Of a stretch of 51,447 nt of DNA, positions 26,882 through 35,127 are shown piece by piece. Source of the DNA: Thiotrichales bacterium (GTDB taxonomy: Bacteria; Pseudomonadota; Gammaproteobacteria; HK1). The stretch lies in contig JAPOSC010000052.1 of NCBI GenBank assembly GCA_026709935.1, positions 1-51,447 on the forward strand, read 5' to 3'. Every line of letters begins with the position of its first letter. The first letter of the stretch is position 1. The translations under genes and the position numbers were made by a program. The notes beneath the pieces are model-generated. The model was not told where the DNA came from and did no database searches. It saw only the letters and a program-made list of their open reading frames with translations.

Positions 26882-27661
26882 ATGCATGACCCGAGCGCGA
26901 AGTTGGGAATGGGCACTCGCCACGAGGGCATCCTGTCGGTGCTGCGACGCCGGGGATTCGTCTCGATCGGTGGTCTGGCGAAGTCGTTCCGGGTCTCCGA
27001 ACAGACCGTGCGTCGGGACCTGAAGGCGCTCGAGCATCAGGGGTTGGTCACCCGGTACCACGGCGGCGCGGGCCTGCCGGCCGGGCCTTCGGAACGGTCG
27101 TATGAGAACCGCAAGATCCGCTTCGCGGCGGAGAAGAAGCGCATCGCGAAAGCCGTTGCCGCCCGGATTCCCGAGGATGCGACCGTATTCATCGACATCG
27201 GCACGACCATGGAGGCGATTGCCGAGGCGTTGCTCGACCACCAGAGCCTGACCGTGATCACCAACCACCTCTCGGTGGCGATCATCTTGAGCCGTCACCC
27301 GAAGTTCCAGATCCTGCTGGCCGGAGGAATTCTGCGTCACAATGATCATGCGACCACAGGGGAAGCGGCCCGGGTGTTTCTGGAACGTTTCCGGGTCGGC
27401 TACGGAATTTTCAGCGTCGGCGCCATCAATGCCGACGGGGAGCTGCTCGACTACGACTATCGGGATATCGATGTCTCGGCCATGGCCATGCGTATTTCGC
27501 GCCGCAAGTTCATCGCCATGGACCACTCGAAGTTCGAGGCCGACGCGGTGGTCCACGCCGGCTCCGTGGCGGACGTCGATGCGATTTTCACGGATCGGTT
27601 GCCCCCCGCCAACGTCGAGGCCGTCATCCGCCATCATGGTGTGACCATCCACGTGGCCTGA
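26882..27661 (+). CDS. glpR: DeoR-family transcriptional repressor, GlpR type
   Basis: A 259-aa regulator (E. coli GlpR is 252). The N-terminal helix-turn-helix runs from RHEGILSVLRRRGF through SEQTVRRDLKALEHQGLV with the DeoR signature; the C-terminal sugar-phosphate sensor has FIDIGTTMEAIAEALL, VITNHLSVA, LLAGGILR and MDHSKF. These match GlpR blocks closely, so the effector is probably glycerol 3-phosphate. ATG at 26882 (MHDPSAK) is chosen, with 26909 (MGTRHEG) as an alternative; the long upstream open frame is not homologous. It lies between the divergent ugp operon and a second UgpB-type transporter and likely represses one or both. Confidence 0.88.
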   Translation: MHDPSAKLGMGTRHEGILSVLRRRGFVSIGGLAKSFRVSEQTVRRDLKALEHQGLVTRYHGGAGLPAGPSERSYENRKIRFAAEKKRIAKAVAARIPEDATVFIDIGTTMEAIAEALLDHQSLTVITNHLSVAIILSRHPKFQILLAGGILRHNDHATTGEAARVFLERFRVGYGIFSVGAINADGELLDYDYRDIDVSAMAMRISRRKFIAMDHSKFEADAVVHAGSVADVDAIFTDRLPPANVEAVIRHHGVTIHVA

Positions 27662-27717
27662 CTGTCGTCAAAGTGCACTCGACAGGTTCGAGAAGATGTA
27701 ATTTTTCTGCTTCTTCT

Positions 27718-27752
27718 GTGTCATGTTATTGACATTCAAGCGTTGCTATCAT
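27718..27752 (+). promoter_or_regulatory. candidate PHO box and -10 element for the second UgpB-type operon
   Basis: GTGTCAT-GTTA-TTGACAT (27718-27735) has the 7+4+7 direct repeat of PhoB sites. After 11 bases comes TATCAT (27747-27752), a good -10, at nearly the spacing seen in E. coli phoA (10 bases). The predicted start site (about 27758) leaves a leader of some 24 nt with AGGGG before the ATG at 27782. TTGACA alone would be only 12 bp from the -10, too close for a simple sigma-70 promoter, which favours an activator-dependent one. Confidence 0.55.
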
Positions 27753-27781
27753 GACGCAGCGTCGGATGTTCAAGGGGACCG

Positions 27782-28855
27782 ATGGCCGCCATCGAGCTCA
27801 TTCGCGTCACCAAGACCTGGGGCGCTACCGTGGCTGTTCGGGACATCTCGTTCGAGGTGGACGAGGGCAGCTTCGTGGTCCTGCTGGGGCCGTCCGGGTG
27901 CGGCAAGTCGACGACGCTGCGAATGATCGCAGGACTCGACGACGTGACGAGCGGTCGGGTGCTGATCGGCGGCAGGGAGATGACCGGAGCGCCCCCCGCC
28001 GAGCGCCGCGTCTCCATGGTGTTCCAGTCCTACGCGTTGTTTCCGCACCTGGACACCGGCGAGAACATCCTGTTCGGTCTCAAGGCGCGCAGGGTGGCGA
28101 AGACCGAGCAGCGCGATCGTCTCGTTCGCGTCGCGGAGATGGTGGGTCTCGAGGCGCTGCTCGATCGCAAACCGGCTCAGCTCTCGGGAGGCCAGCGGCA
28201 GCGGGTGGCGCTGGCGCGGGCGATCATTGCCGAGAACCCCATCTGTCTGATGGACGAGCCGCTGTCCAACCTCGACGCCAAGCTGCGGCACGAGATGCGG
28301 GTCGAAATCCGCGCCCTTCAGCAACGTCTCGGCATGACCACCGTCTATGTGACCCATGATCAGACCGAGGCCATGAGCATGGCGGATCGAGTGGTCCTGA
28401 TGCGCGACGGCGGTATCGAGCAGCAGGGCCCGCCCGCTGCGCTCTACGACGTTCCGGAGACGGTCTTCGCCGCCGGCTTCATCGGCACGCCGCCGATGAA
28501 CCTGCTGAAGGTCGAGGAAGTCGGGGGGGCGATGGTCATCGCCGGAACGGATGGTCCCGCCGTCGCGGAGGCCGGATACGGAAATCTGGTCCTGGGCATC
28601 CGTCCGGAGCAGATCGCCATCGCTGACAACTCCGGCATCGAGGGGCGGGTCGAATCCTGCGACTACCTGGGCGCCGACACCATCGTCGGGGTGCGGGTGG
28701 GCTCGCAGTCGGTCCTCATCCGTGCTCACGGTCGCCATTCGCGGCCGGCCGGGAGCCGCATTCATCTTCACTGGCAGGAGAGCGAGGTGCACTTGTTCAA
28801 CGACGAAACCGGGGTGCGAATGGCGGGGGTGCGTCCTCTGCCAGTCGCCGCCTGA
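27782..28855 (+). CDS. ABC transporter ATP-binding protein, UgpC/MalK type (second transporter)
   Basis: A 357-aa ATPase: Walker [10 protein letters not shown] near residue 38, Q-loop [10 protein letters not shown], signature [14 protein letters not shown], Walker [12 protein letters not shown] and H-loop YVTHDQTEAMS, followed by a C-terminal regulatory barrel. ATG at 27782 with AGGGG close upstream. It opens an operon of ATPase, binding protein and two permeases. The location beside glpR and behind a PHO-box-like site suggests a phosphorus-containing substrate, possibly another glycerophosphodiester; the substrate cannot be fixed from sequence. Confidence 0.92.
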   Translation: MAAIELIRVTKTWGATVAVRDISFEVDEGSFVVLLGPSGCGKSTTLRMIAGLDDVTSGRVLIGGREMTGAPPAERRVSMVFQSYALFPHLDTGENILFGLKARRVAKTEQRDRLVRVAEMVGLEALLDRKPAQLSGGQRQRVALARAIIAENPICLMDEPLSNLDAKLRHEMRVEIRALQQRLGMTTVYVTHDQTEAMSMADRVVLMRDGGIEQQGPPAALYDVPETVFAAGFIGTPPMNLLKVEEVGGAMVIAGTDGPAVAEAGYGNLVLGIRPEQIAIADNSGIEGRVESCDYLGADTIVGVRVGSQSVLIRAHGRHSRPAGSRIHLHWQESEVHLFNDETGVRMAGVRPLPVAA

Positions 28856-28890
28856 CGGCATCACAACCCACGAAGAGAGGGAGATCATCA

Positions 28891-30177
28891 ATGATGCGAA
28901 GACTGAAATCCGCCCGGACCGGGGTCCTGGCGCTGATCGCGGGGCTGCTGCTGGCACCGGCTGCGTGGGCGGTCGAGTTGACCATGTACTACCCGGTCGC
29001 CGTCGGCGGCCCGCTGACGAAGATCGTGGACGGCCTGGTCGCCGATTTCATGAAGGAGCACCCGGATATCGAGGTCAAGGCGATCTACGCCGGCAACTAC
29101 AACGACGCCCGCATCAAGGCACTGGCGGCGCTGAAGAGCGGCCAGCCGGCCCAGTTGTCGGTCATGTTCTCGATCGACATCTACGAGCTCATCGAGCAGG
29201 ACGCGATCGTTGCTTTCGACGACATCGTGGAGACGGACGAGGAGCGAGCCTGGCTCGATTCGTTCTATCCGTCGCTGATGCAGAACGGCGTCACCGGGGG
29301 CAAGACCTGGGGGATCCCGTTCCAGCGTTCGACCATCGTCATGTACTACAACAAGGACGTGTTCCGTGAAGCCGGGCTCGATCCCGACAACCCGCCGGCG
29401 ACCTGGGAGGAACTGGTGGCGGCCGGGAAGAAGCTGGTCCGCAGGAGCGGGGATCAGGTCGAGCGCTGGGGGATGATGATTCCCTCGACCGGGTATCCGT
29501 ACTGGATGTTCGGCGCGCTGACCATGCAGAACGATCAGGTGCTGATGAACGGCGACGGCAACGAGACGTACTTCGACGCGCCGGCCACGCAGGAGGCGCT
29601 TCAGTTCTGGCGCGACCTCGGCGCCGTCCACGGTGTGATGCCCTCGGGGACGATCGAGTGGGGCACGCTCAGGAAGAACTTCCTGGAGGCCAGGACCGCC
29701 ATCATGTGGCACTCGACCGGCAATCTGACCGCAGTGAAGAAGAACGCGCAGTTCGACTTCGGCGTGGCCATGCTGCCGGCGAACCAGCGCCGTGGCACCC
29801 CCACTGGCGGCGGCAACTTCTACATCTTCAAGCAGACCAAGCCCGAGGAGCGCCGGGCGGCGATGAAGCTCGTCCGCTTCCTGACCCAGCCCGAGCGGAC
29901 CGCCGAGTGGAGTATCCAGACCGGTTACATCGGCACCCGTCCGGACGCCTACGAGACGCCGGCTCTGAAACAGTACGTGGTCGATTTCCCCCCGGCCGCG
30001 GTGGCGCGCGATCAGCTCGAGTTCGCGACCGCGGAGCTGTCCACCTACCAGACCGGCCGCGTCCGCAAACTTCTGGATGACGCGATCCAGTCCGTGCTGA
30101 CGGATCAGAAATCGGTCGAGGATGCGCTCGGCTCGGCGCAAAAGCAGGCCGACCGCCTGCTGAAGCGCTATCGCTGA
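28891..30177 (+). CDS. extracellular solute-binding protein, family 1 (UgpB-like; second transporter)
   Basis: A 428-aa periplasmic binding protein. The signal peptide covers about residues 1-28 (KSARTGVLALIAGLLLAPAA, cleavage after AWA). The mature part begins VELTMYYPVAVGGPLTKIVD and contains YAGNYNDARIKALAALKSG, a UgpB-like feature, and GVMPSG, MWHSTG and GGGNFYIFKQT. GGGA-rich sequence (GAGAGGGAGA) precedes the ATG. It is more distant from UgpB than the 25.3-kb copy, so substrate range may differ. It is followed by a hairpin before the permease genes. Confidence 0.92.
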   Translation: MMRRLKSARTGVLALIAGLLLAPAAWAVELTMYYPVAVGGPLTKIVDGLVADFMKEHPDIEVKAIYAGNYNDARIKALAALKSGQPAQLSVMFSIDIYELIEQDAIVAFDDIVETDEERAWLDSFYPSLMQNGVTGGKTWGIPFQRSTIVMYYNKDVFREAGLDPDNPPATWEELVAAGKKLVRRSGDQVERWGMMIPSTGYPYWMFGALTMQNDQVLMNGDGNETYFDAPATQEALQFWRDLGAVHGVMPSGTIEWGTLRKNFLEARTAIMWHSTGNLTAVKKNAQFDFGVAMLPANQRRGTPTGGGNFYIFKQTKPEERRAAMKLVRFLTQPERTAEWSIQTGYIGTRPDAYETPALKQYVVDFPPAAVARDQLEFATAELSTYQTGRVRKLLDDAIQSVLTDQKSVEDALGSAQKQADRLLKRYR

Positions 30178-30191
30178 GCATCGGAGGTGGT

Positions 30192-30218
30192 CTCGGCGGG
30201 CGATCGCCGCCCGCCGAG
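30192..30218 (+). terminator. hairpin downstream of the second solute-binding-protein gene
   Basis: CTCGGCGGGCG and CGCCCGCCGAG form an 11-bp perfect stem with a 5-nt loop, 15 nt after the binding-protein stop. No U-run follows. It probably dampens read-through or protects the upstream mRNA. Confidence 0.55.
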
Positions 30219-30261
30219 GTCCGCATCGGGGTTTGGTTCAGACCATGCATGTCCTCTTCCC

Positions 30262-31149
30262 GTGACTGAACGCACGCGACTCGTCGGCAACGCGGTCTAC
30301 GGCTGGCTGCTGCTGTTGCCGGCCGCGGTTCTGCTTGCCGCATTCACCCACTATCCCGCAGTGGCGACGCTCGCCCAGAGCCTGTTCACGAGCGGGACGG
30401 CGTTGCGCCCGGCCGAGTTCGCGGGCCTCGACAACTACCGGTTCATGCTGGAGGACGAAGTCTTCTGGCGGGTGCTGGAGAACAACGTTTGGTATGCGAT
30501 CGGCACCATCCCCGCCAGCATCGCGCTGGCGATGCTGATGGCGGTGTGGGTCAACCGCCGCCTGCCGCTGCGGGCGTTCGTCCGCATGAGTTATTTCACG
30601 CCGACGATCCTGCCCATGATCGCCGTCGCCAACATCTGGCTGTTCTTCTATACCCCCGAGATCGGGCTCATCGACCAGATCGCGGCCGGCTTCGGGATCG
30701 GCTCCCGCAACTGGCTCGGCAATCCGGATACGGTGCTCGGCTGCATCATCGTCCTGACCATCTGGAAGGAGGCGGGCTTCTTCATGATCTTCTATCTGGC
30801 GGCGCTCCAGTCCCTGCCGCCGGAGCTGGAGGAGGCGGCGCGACTGGAGGGAGCGAGTCGCTGGCACTTTTTCCGTCGAGTCACGTTTCCCCTGCTGATG
30901 CCGACCACCCTGTTCGTGTTGATCAACGCGGTGATCAACTCGTTCAAGCTGGTCGATCAGCTCTTCATCCTGACCAAGGGTGGCCCCGACAACGCGAGCG
31001 CCCTGCTGCTCTACTACATCTACGAGGTCGCGTTCAGCTTCTTCGACCAGGCTTATGCGTCGACGCTCACCGTCGTCCTGCTGGCGGCGCTCGCGATCAT
31101 CGCCATCGGCCAGTTCGTCATCCTCGACAAGCGGATTCACTACCGGTGA
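30262..31149 (+). CDS. ABC transporter permease (second transporter, UgpA-like)
   Basis: A permease of about 295 aa with six expected membrane segments (YGWLLLLPAAVLLAAF first) and the EAA loop ELEEAARLEGASRWHFF. GTG at 30262 (VTERTRLVGN) is chosen because it puts the first membrane segment near the N-terminus; no good ribosome binding site is visible, and the longer frame from 30187 would begin inside the hairpin. It ends by overlapping the next permease gene by four bases (GTGA). Confidence 0.9.
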   Translation: MTERTRLVGNAVYGWLLLLPAAVLLAAFTHYPAVATLAQSLFTSGTALRPAEFAGLDNYRFMLEDEVFWRVLENNVWYAIGTIPASIALAMLMAVWVNRRLPLRAFVRMSYFTPTILPMIAVANIWLFFYTPEIGLIDQIAAGFGIGSRNWLGNPDTVLGCIIVLTIWKEAGFFMIFYLAALQSLPPELEEAARLEGASRWHFFRRVTFPLLMPTTLFVLINAVINSFKLVDQLFILTKGGPDNASALLLYYIYEVAFSFFDQAYASTLTVVLLAALAIIAIGQFVILDKRIHYR

Positions 31150-31973
31150 AGCACAGCGGTCTGCAGGCGTCTCTGGCGCAGGGAATCGAGAACGCGGCGG
31201 CGTTGCTGCTGGCGGTCCTGTGGCTTTCGCCGCTGCTCTACGCCTTCTGGGCTGCGTTCCACCCGCCCGAATACGCGATCCGTTTCGATCTGACGGCGCC
31301 GCTGACCCTGGAGAACTTTCGCGAGGCCTGGGATCAGGCGCCGTTCGCGCGCTACTTCCTCAATACCTTCATGCTGGTGACGTCGATTCTTGCCGCCCAG
31401 TTCGTGCTCTGCACGCTCGCCGCCTACGCTTTCGTCCGGTTCGAGTTTCCGGGCCGGGACATTGCATTCGCGCTTGTGCTGGTGCAGCTCATGATCATGC
31501 CCGAGGTGCTGATCGTCGAGAACTACCGCACCATGAGCCACCTCGGCCTGGTCGACACGATTTTGGGCATCGGTCTGCCGTACATGGCCAGCGCGTTCGG
31601 CATTTTCCTGCTGCGCCAGACCTTCAAGACCGTGCCGAAGGAACTCGACGACGCTGCCCGCGTCGAAGGCTGCTCGCACATGCAAGTGCTGTGGAAGGTG
31701 TACGTGCCGCTGGCGCGGCCGACGTACATCGCCTACGGCCTGGTGTCGATCAGCTACCACTGGAACAACTTCCTGTGGCCGCTGGTGATCACCAACTCGG
31801 TAACGACGCGGCCTCTGACGGTGGGGCTCGCGATCTTCGGAGCCCCCGAGTCGGGGGTGGACTGGTCCATCATCTCCGCCGCCACGTTGCTCGCGGTGGC
31901 GCCGCTGCTGCTCGCGTTTCTGCTGTTCCAGCGTCAGTTCGTGCAGTCGTTCATGTATGCGGGCATCAAGTGA
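31146..31973 (+). CDS. ABC transporter permease (second transporter, UgpE-like)
   Basis: A 275-aa permease starting with GTG that overlaps the preceding stop (GTGA), so translation is coupled. Membrane segments include AAALLLAVLWLSPLLYAFWA; the EAA loop is KELDDAARVEGCSHMQVL. YHWNNFLWPLVITNS is typical of the sugar/glycerol-phosphate permease family. It is the last gene of the second transporter operon; two stem-loops follow. Confidence 0.9.
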   Translation: MKHSGLQASLAQGIENAAALLLAVLWLSPLLYAFWAAFHPPEYAIRFDLTAPLTLENFREAWDQAPFARYFLNTFMLVTSILAAQFVLCTLAAYAFVRFEFPGRDIAFALVLVQLMIMPEVLIVENYRTMSHLGLVDTILGIGLPYMASAFGIFLLRQTFKTVPKELDDAARVEGCSHMQVLWKVYVPLARPTYIAYGLVSISYHWNNFLWPLVITNSVTTRPLTVGLAIFGAPESGVDWSIISAATLLAVAPLLLAFLLFQRQFVQSFMYAGIK

Positions 31974-32018
31974 ATGCCTCGCATCGTCCGAGAAAACAGG
32001 CGTTCAGCGTAGCGCGGG

Positions 32019-32076
32019 CGGAGGTCATGGAAACCTCCGGGCTTCGGGTCGGTGAGGTATTCCTGTTTTCACCGAC
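32019..32076 (+). terminator. two consecutive stem-loops after the second transporter operon
   Basis: CGGAGGT / ACCTCCG (32019-32025, 32033-32039) is followed by GTCGGTGA / TCACCGAC (32048-32055, 32069-32076). Neither has a U-run after it, but they lie between the convergent transporter operon and the secreted orphan gene and are the best candidates for transcription ending there. Confidence 0.4.
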
Positions 32077-32109
32077 GGAGAGGTCCGCCGGGAGAACTAC
32101 AGAGCCCAT

Positions 32110-32586
32110 CTAATAGCAGAGAAGGCCCTTGAATTCGTTGTACTTCCAATTGAAGTGAATTTTACATCTTTCGATATTGCCCCCATACCAGGTTCGCATT
32201 GTTTCGACGTGATTATCGATGGAGGCGGTTTCCGATTCAATAAACAGCCTCTTGAAAACCTCGCAATGCTCTCCCGCATCACAACCAGCAGCATCGAACC
32301 GGTCGGAGAGGCCCTCTTTCACGCCTTCGAAGTAGGTTTCAGCCTCAGCAATCAGTTTTCTTCCTTTTTTCCTGCAATTCCGAACAAATCGGTTCTTGAG
32401 TTTCTCGAGTTCCGCTCGGTTGTTTGCATGCTTGGAACTACCGACCATACCGGAAATCACCCAGGTTCGGTCCATGTTCGACCATTCGCCAAGGTTGTAA
32501 TGTCCAAGCGGAAGGGACGGAAGACATGCATGAGCCAGGGATGGCAAAGCGATTGAAAAAATGACGGCTGAAATGATTTTTTTCAT
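32110..32586 (-). CDS. secreted Cys-rich hypothetical protein
   Basis: 158 aa, not recognised. The N-terminus MKKIISAVIFSIALPSLAHA is a clear signal peptide, and cleavage would leave Cys as the first mature residue, though the -3 and -2 residues do not fit a lipobox. The mature protein has six cysteines (a disulfide-friendly number), is rich in Lys/Glu/Asn and probably helical (NNRAELEKLKNRFVRNCRKK). GGAGG lies upstream of the ATG. Its G+C is about 45 percent, far below the neighbours, which suggests recent acquisition. It is monocistronic between two transporter operons. Confidence 0.75.
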   Translation of the reverse strand: MKKIISAVIFSIALPSLAHACLPSLPLGHYNLGEWSNMDRTWVISGMVGSSKHANNRAELEKLKNRFVRNCRKKGRKLIAEAETYFEGVKEGLSDRFDAAGCDAGEHCEVFKRLFIESETASIDNHVETMRTWYGGNIERCKIHFNWKYNEFKGLLCY

Positions 32587-33016
32587 GTTGCTTCACTCCT
32601 CCGAGTCGATCACTACTGCCCATTTCGGGACACCCACGGCCGAGAAGCTCATGGACCATGCCGGCCATGCTCACGACCTTGGCCCGAGATCCTCCCGGTC
32701 AGTGGCCGGACCGCGCCCGTTTGGTCGGCAACCACCAACCACGCCTTCACAACGAGGTCCGGCACCTTAGAACTCCATCACGGCCAGCCGGGCCAGCGTT
32801 GCCCGCATGAAGGCGGTGAGGCTTGCCCTCCCCGGAAATCCAGCCGTCCCGGAGTCGCGAATCGACAATACTCCAAACCACTGTCCGCGACTACCTACGT
32901 CAGCATCCGGGCTGGCGCATCGCACGTCCGAATTGCGTGGTATGGTTCCGATTCTCGGCCTGCTGCCTCGTGCGAGCACGGTGGCTCTCCGGCAGATCCG
33001 AGGGGAGGGATGATCG
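32587..33016. other. intergenic region with no recognised gene
   Basis: 430 bp between the secreted orphan and the third transporter operon. Short open frames exist on both strands but none has family features. It must hold promoters for both flanking genes; no -35/-10 pair or PHO box is convincing. The GC content rises from low to high across it, perhaps marking the edge of acquired DNA. Confidence 0.4.
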
Positions 33017-34174
33017 TTGGCGAGCATCGGACTCCGGGGCATCACCAAGACCTTTGGCGATACGCAGGTCCTCAACGCCATTGATCTCCATATTGCCGAT
33101 GGCGAGTTTCTGACCCTGGTCGGCCCCTCCGGTTGCGGGAAGTCGACAACCCTGCGGATCATTGCAGGGCTGGAGGCGCAGACCGAGGGTGACGTGGAAA
33201 TCGACGGCGCCGTGGTCAACCACGTGCGGCCGAGTCGCCGCGATCTGGCCATGGTCTTCCAGTCGTATGCACTCTACCCGCACCTGAGCGTGCGTCAGAA
33301 TCTGGCGACGCCGCTGTTGTTGCGCGATCTCGGTTTCTGGGAACGGTTCCCCCTGTTTGGCGCTCTCGTCCCCGGCCGCCGGAAGAAGATTGAAACCCTG
33401 GGTGCGGCAGTCCGTGACACGGCAGGGACGCTGGAGATCGAGCATCTGCTGGAAAGGAAGCCGGGTCAGCTCTCCGGCGGCCAGCGCCAGCGGGTTGCCC
33501 TCGGACGGGCAATGGTGCGCAATCCCGCCGCATTCCTGATGGACGAGCCGCTGTCGAACCTCGACGCCGGACTTCGCGTCCACATGCGCGCGGAGCTCTC
33601 GGAGTTGCACCGAAACCTCGGCACGACCTTCGTGTACGTCACTCACGACCAGGCCGAGGCGCTGACGATGTCGGACCGGATGGCGGTCATGCTCGACGGC
33701 GACATCCTCCAGCTCGGGGCGCCGGACGACGTGTACCAGAACCCCCAGGACCTGCGGGTCGCCGAATTTGTCGGGAGCCCGAAGATCAATGTCTTGCCGG
33801 GCGAATGCGACAGCGCCGGCCGCCTTTCGTGCCTGGGCGTTGCGCTGGAGCGGCGGCTCGCGAAGTCCGCCGACGGTGCGATTTCCCTGGGCTGGCGACC
33901 CGAGCACTTCACCCTGCATCCCGGCGAGACGAGCGAATGCTTCGCGGGCCGGCTCGTCTACAAGGAGAACCTCGGCGCGGACGTGTACCTCCACGCAGCG
34001 CTCGCGGACGGCGCGCATCGGCTCATCGTCCGCGTCACCCCGGCCCGGGCGCACGATGCCGCGGTCGGCGATGCGTTGTGGCTCGACCCGGACGCGGGCC
34101 GGACGATGGCCTTCGGTCCGGACGGGAGGCGACTTGCGCTGGCGGAGGACGACGAAGCGGAGCGGGTGGTGTGA
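33017..34174 (+). CDS. ABC transporter ATP-binding protein (third transporter)
   Basis: A 385-aa ATPase with Walker [10 protein letters not shown], signature [14 protein letters not shown], Walker [12 protein letters not shown] and H-loop YVTHDQAEALT. Between the Q-loop and the signature there is an extra segment of roughly 25-30 residues (around residues 100-135, RDLGFWERFPLFGALVPGRR), not usual in UgpC/MalK proteins. The start is TTG at 33017, supported by GGAGGG seven bases upstream. The stop overlaps the next gene's ATG by one base. The operon runs ATPase, permease, permease, binding protein, MetE-like protein. Confidence 0.9.
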   Translation: MASIGLRGITKTFGDTQVLNAIDLHIADGEFLTLVGPSGCGKSTTLRIIAGLEAQTEGDVEIDGAVVNHVRPSRRDLAMVFQSYALYPHLSVRQNLATPLLLRDLGFWERFPLFGALVPGRRKKIETLGAAVRDTAGTLEIEHLLERKPGQLSGGQRQRVALGRAMVRNPAAFLMDEPLSNLDAGLRVHMRAELSELHRNLGTTFVYVTHDQAEALTMSDRMAVMLDGDILQLGAPDDVYQNPQDLRVAEFVGSPKINVLPGECDSAGRLSCLGVALERRLAKSADGAISLGWRPEHFTLHPGETSECFAGRLVYKENLGADVYLHAALADGAHRLIVRVTPARAHDAAVGDALWLDPDAGRTMAFGPDGRRLALAEDDEAERVV

Positions 34175-35127
34175 TGGTCCGTTCGCGAGCCCACCTCTGG
34201 TTCGTCGCCCCCGCGATCATCTTGATGATCGTGCTTCTCATCGCGCCCATCTTCGTCGCGGCGGCCCTGTCGTTCACCGACTACAACCTCGGCAATCCGG
34301 GCTTCAACTGGGTGGGCTGGAAGAACTACGAATCGCTGACGAAGTTCTCGAGCTACAAGAAGATGTTCACGGCGTCGCTGACCTATGTGGTGGTGGTCGT
34401 GCCCGTGTCCGTCGCTCTCGGCCTCGGGGCGGCGATGCTGATCTCTTCCCTTCGGTTCGGTGGCGAGATGTACAAGGCCATCTTCTTCCTGCCGGTGATG
34501 GCGACGCTGCTGGCGATGGCGATCGTGTGGGAGTTTGCGCTGCATCCGGTCGTCGGAGTCGTCAACGACGTTCTCCGGACCGGCTGCGACATCGGCTGGC
34601 TGCACGCTCTCCTGACCGGCTCGTGGCTCGGATTCGATCCGGCCGGGAGCTGGTACGGAAGCAGTTGCACCGAGGATTTCCCCGTGTGGTTCGGGGACAA
34701 GAAGTATGCGTTGGGCACGATTGCGTTCATCGGGATCTGGCAGGCGTTCGGCTTCAACATGGTGCTCTACCTCGCGGGTCTGACTGCGGTCCCGCGTGAG
34801 CTCTACAGCGCAGCGGAGATGGACGGAGCAAGCAGCGCGTGGGAGCGCTTCCGGCTGGTGACGTGGCCGATGCTCGGGCCGACGCATGTGTTCGTCGTGA
34901 CCATCACCTCGATCCGGTCGTTCCAGGTCTTCGACACGGTCGAGGCGCTGACGCGCGGGGGACCGGCCAAGTCCACCTACGTGATGGTGTACGCGATCTT
35001 CGAGAAGGGCGTGAAGCAGAACCTCCTGGGGATCGGATCGGCCATCACCGTCGTGTTCCTCGCCTTCGTGCTGGTGCTGACGATCACCCAGGTCTACTTC
35101 GTCAACCGGCGGGTGCACTACTCGTGA
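34174..35127 (+). CDS. ABC transporter permease (third transporter, UgpA-like)
   Basis: A 317-aa permease: first segment FVAPAIILMIVLLIAPIFVA, EAA loop ELYSAAEMDGASSAWERF. A long loop between central segments (about residues 133-172) contains two cysteines (TGCDIGW and SSCTEDF) and seems inserted relative to typical permeases. The ATG shares a base with the preceding stop. The stop overlaps the next GTG by four bases. Confidence 0.9.
   Translation: MVRSRAHLWFVAPAIILMIVLLIAPIFVAAALSFTDYNLGNPGFNWVGWKNYESLTKFSSYKKMFTASLTYVVVVVPVSVALGLGAAMLISSLRFGGEMYKAIFFLPVMATLLAMAIVWEFALHPVVGVVNDVLRTGCDIGWLHALLTGSWLGFDPAGSWYGSSCTEDFPVWFGDKKYALGTIAFIGIWQAFGFNMVLYLAGLTAVPRELYSAAEMDGASSAWERFRLVTWPMLGPTHVFVVTITSIRSFQVFDTVEALTRGGPAKSTYVMVYAIFEKGVKQNLLGIGSAITVVFLAFVLVLTITQVYFVNRRVHYS

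Noticed and set aside
27729..27752. Ordinary sigma-70 promoter from TTGACA and TATCAT
   Set aside because: The 12-bp spacer is too short; the same bases fit a PhoB-type site better.
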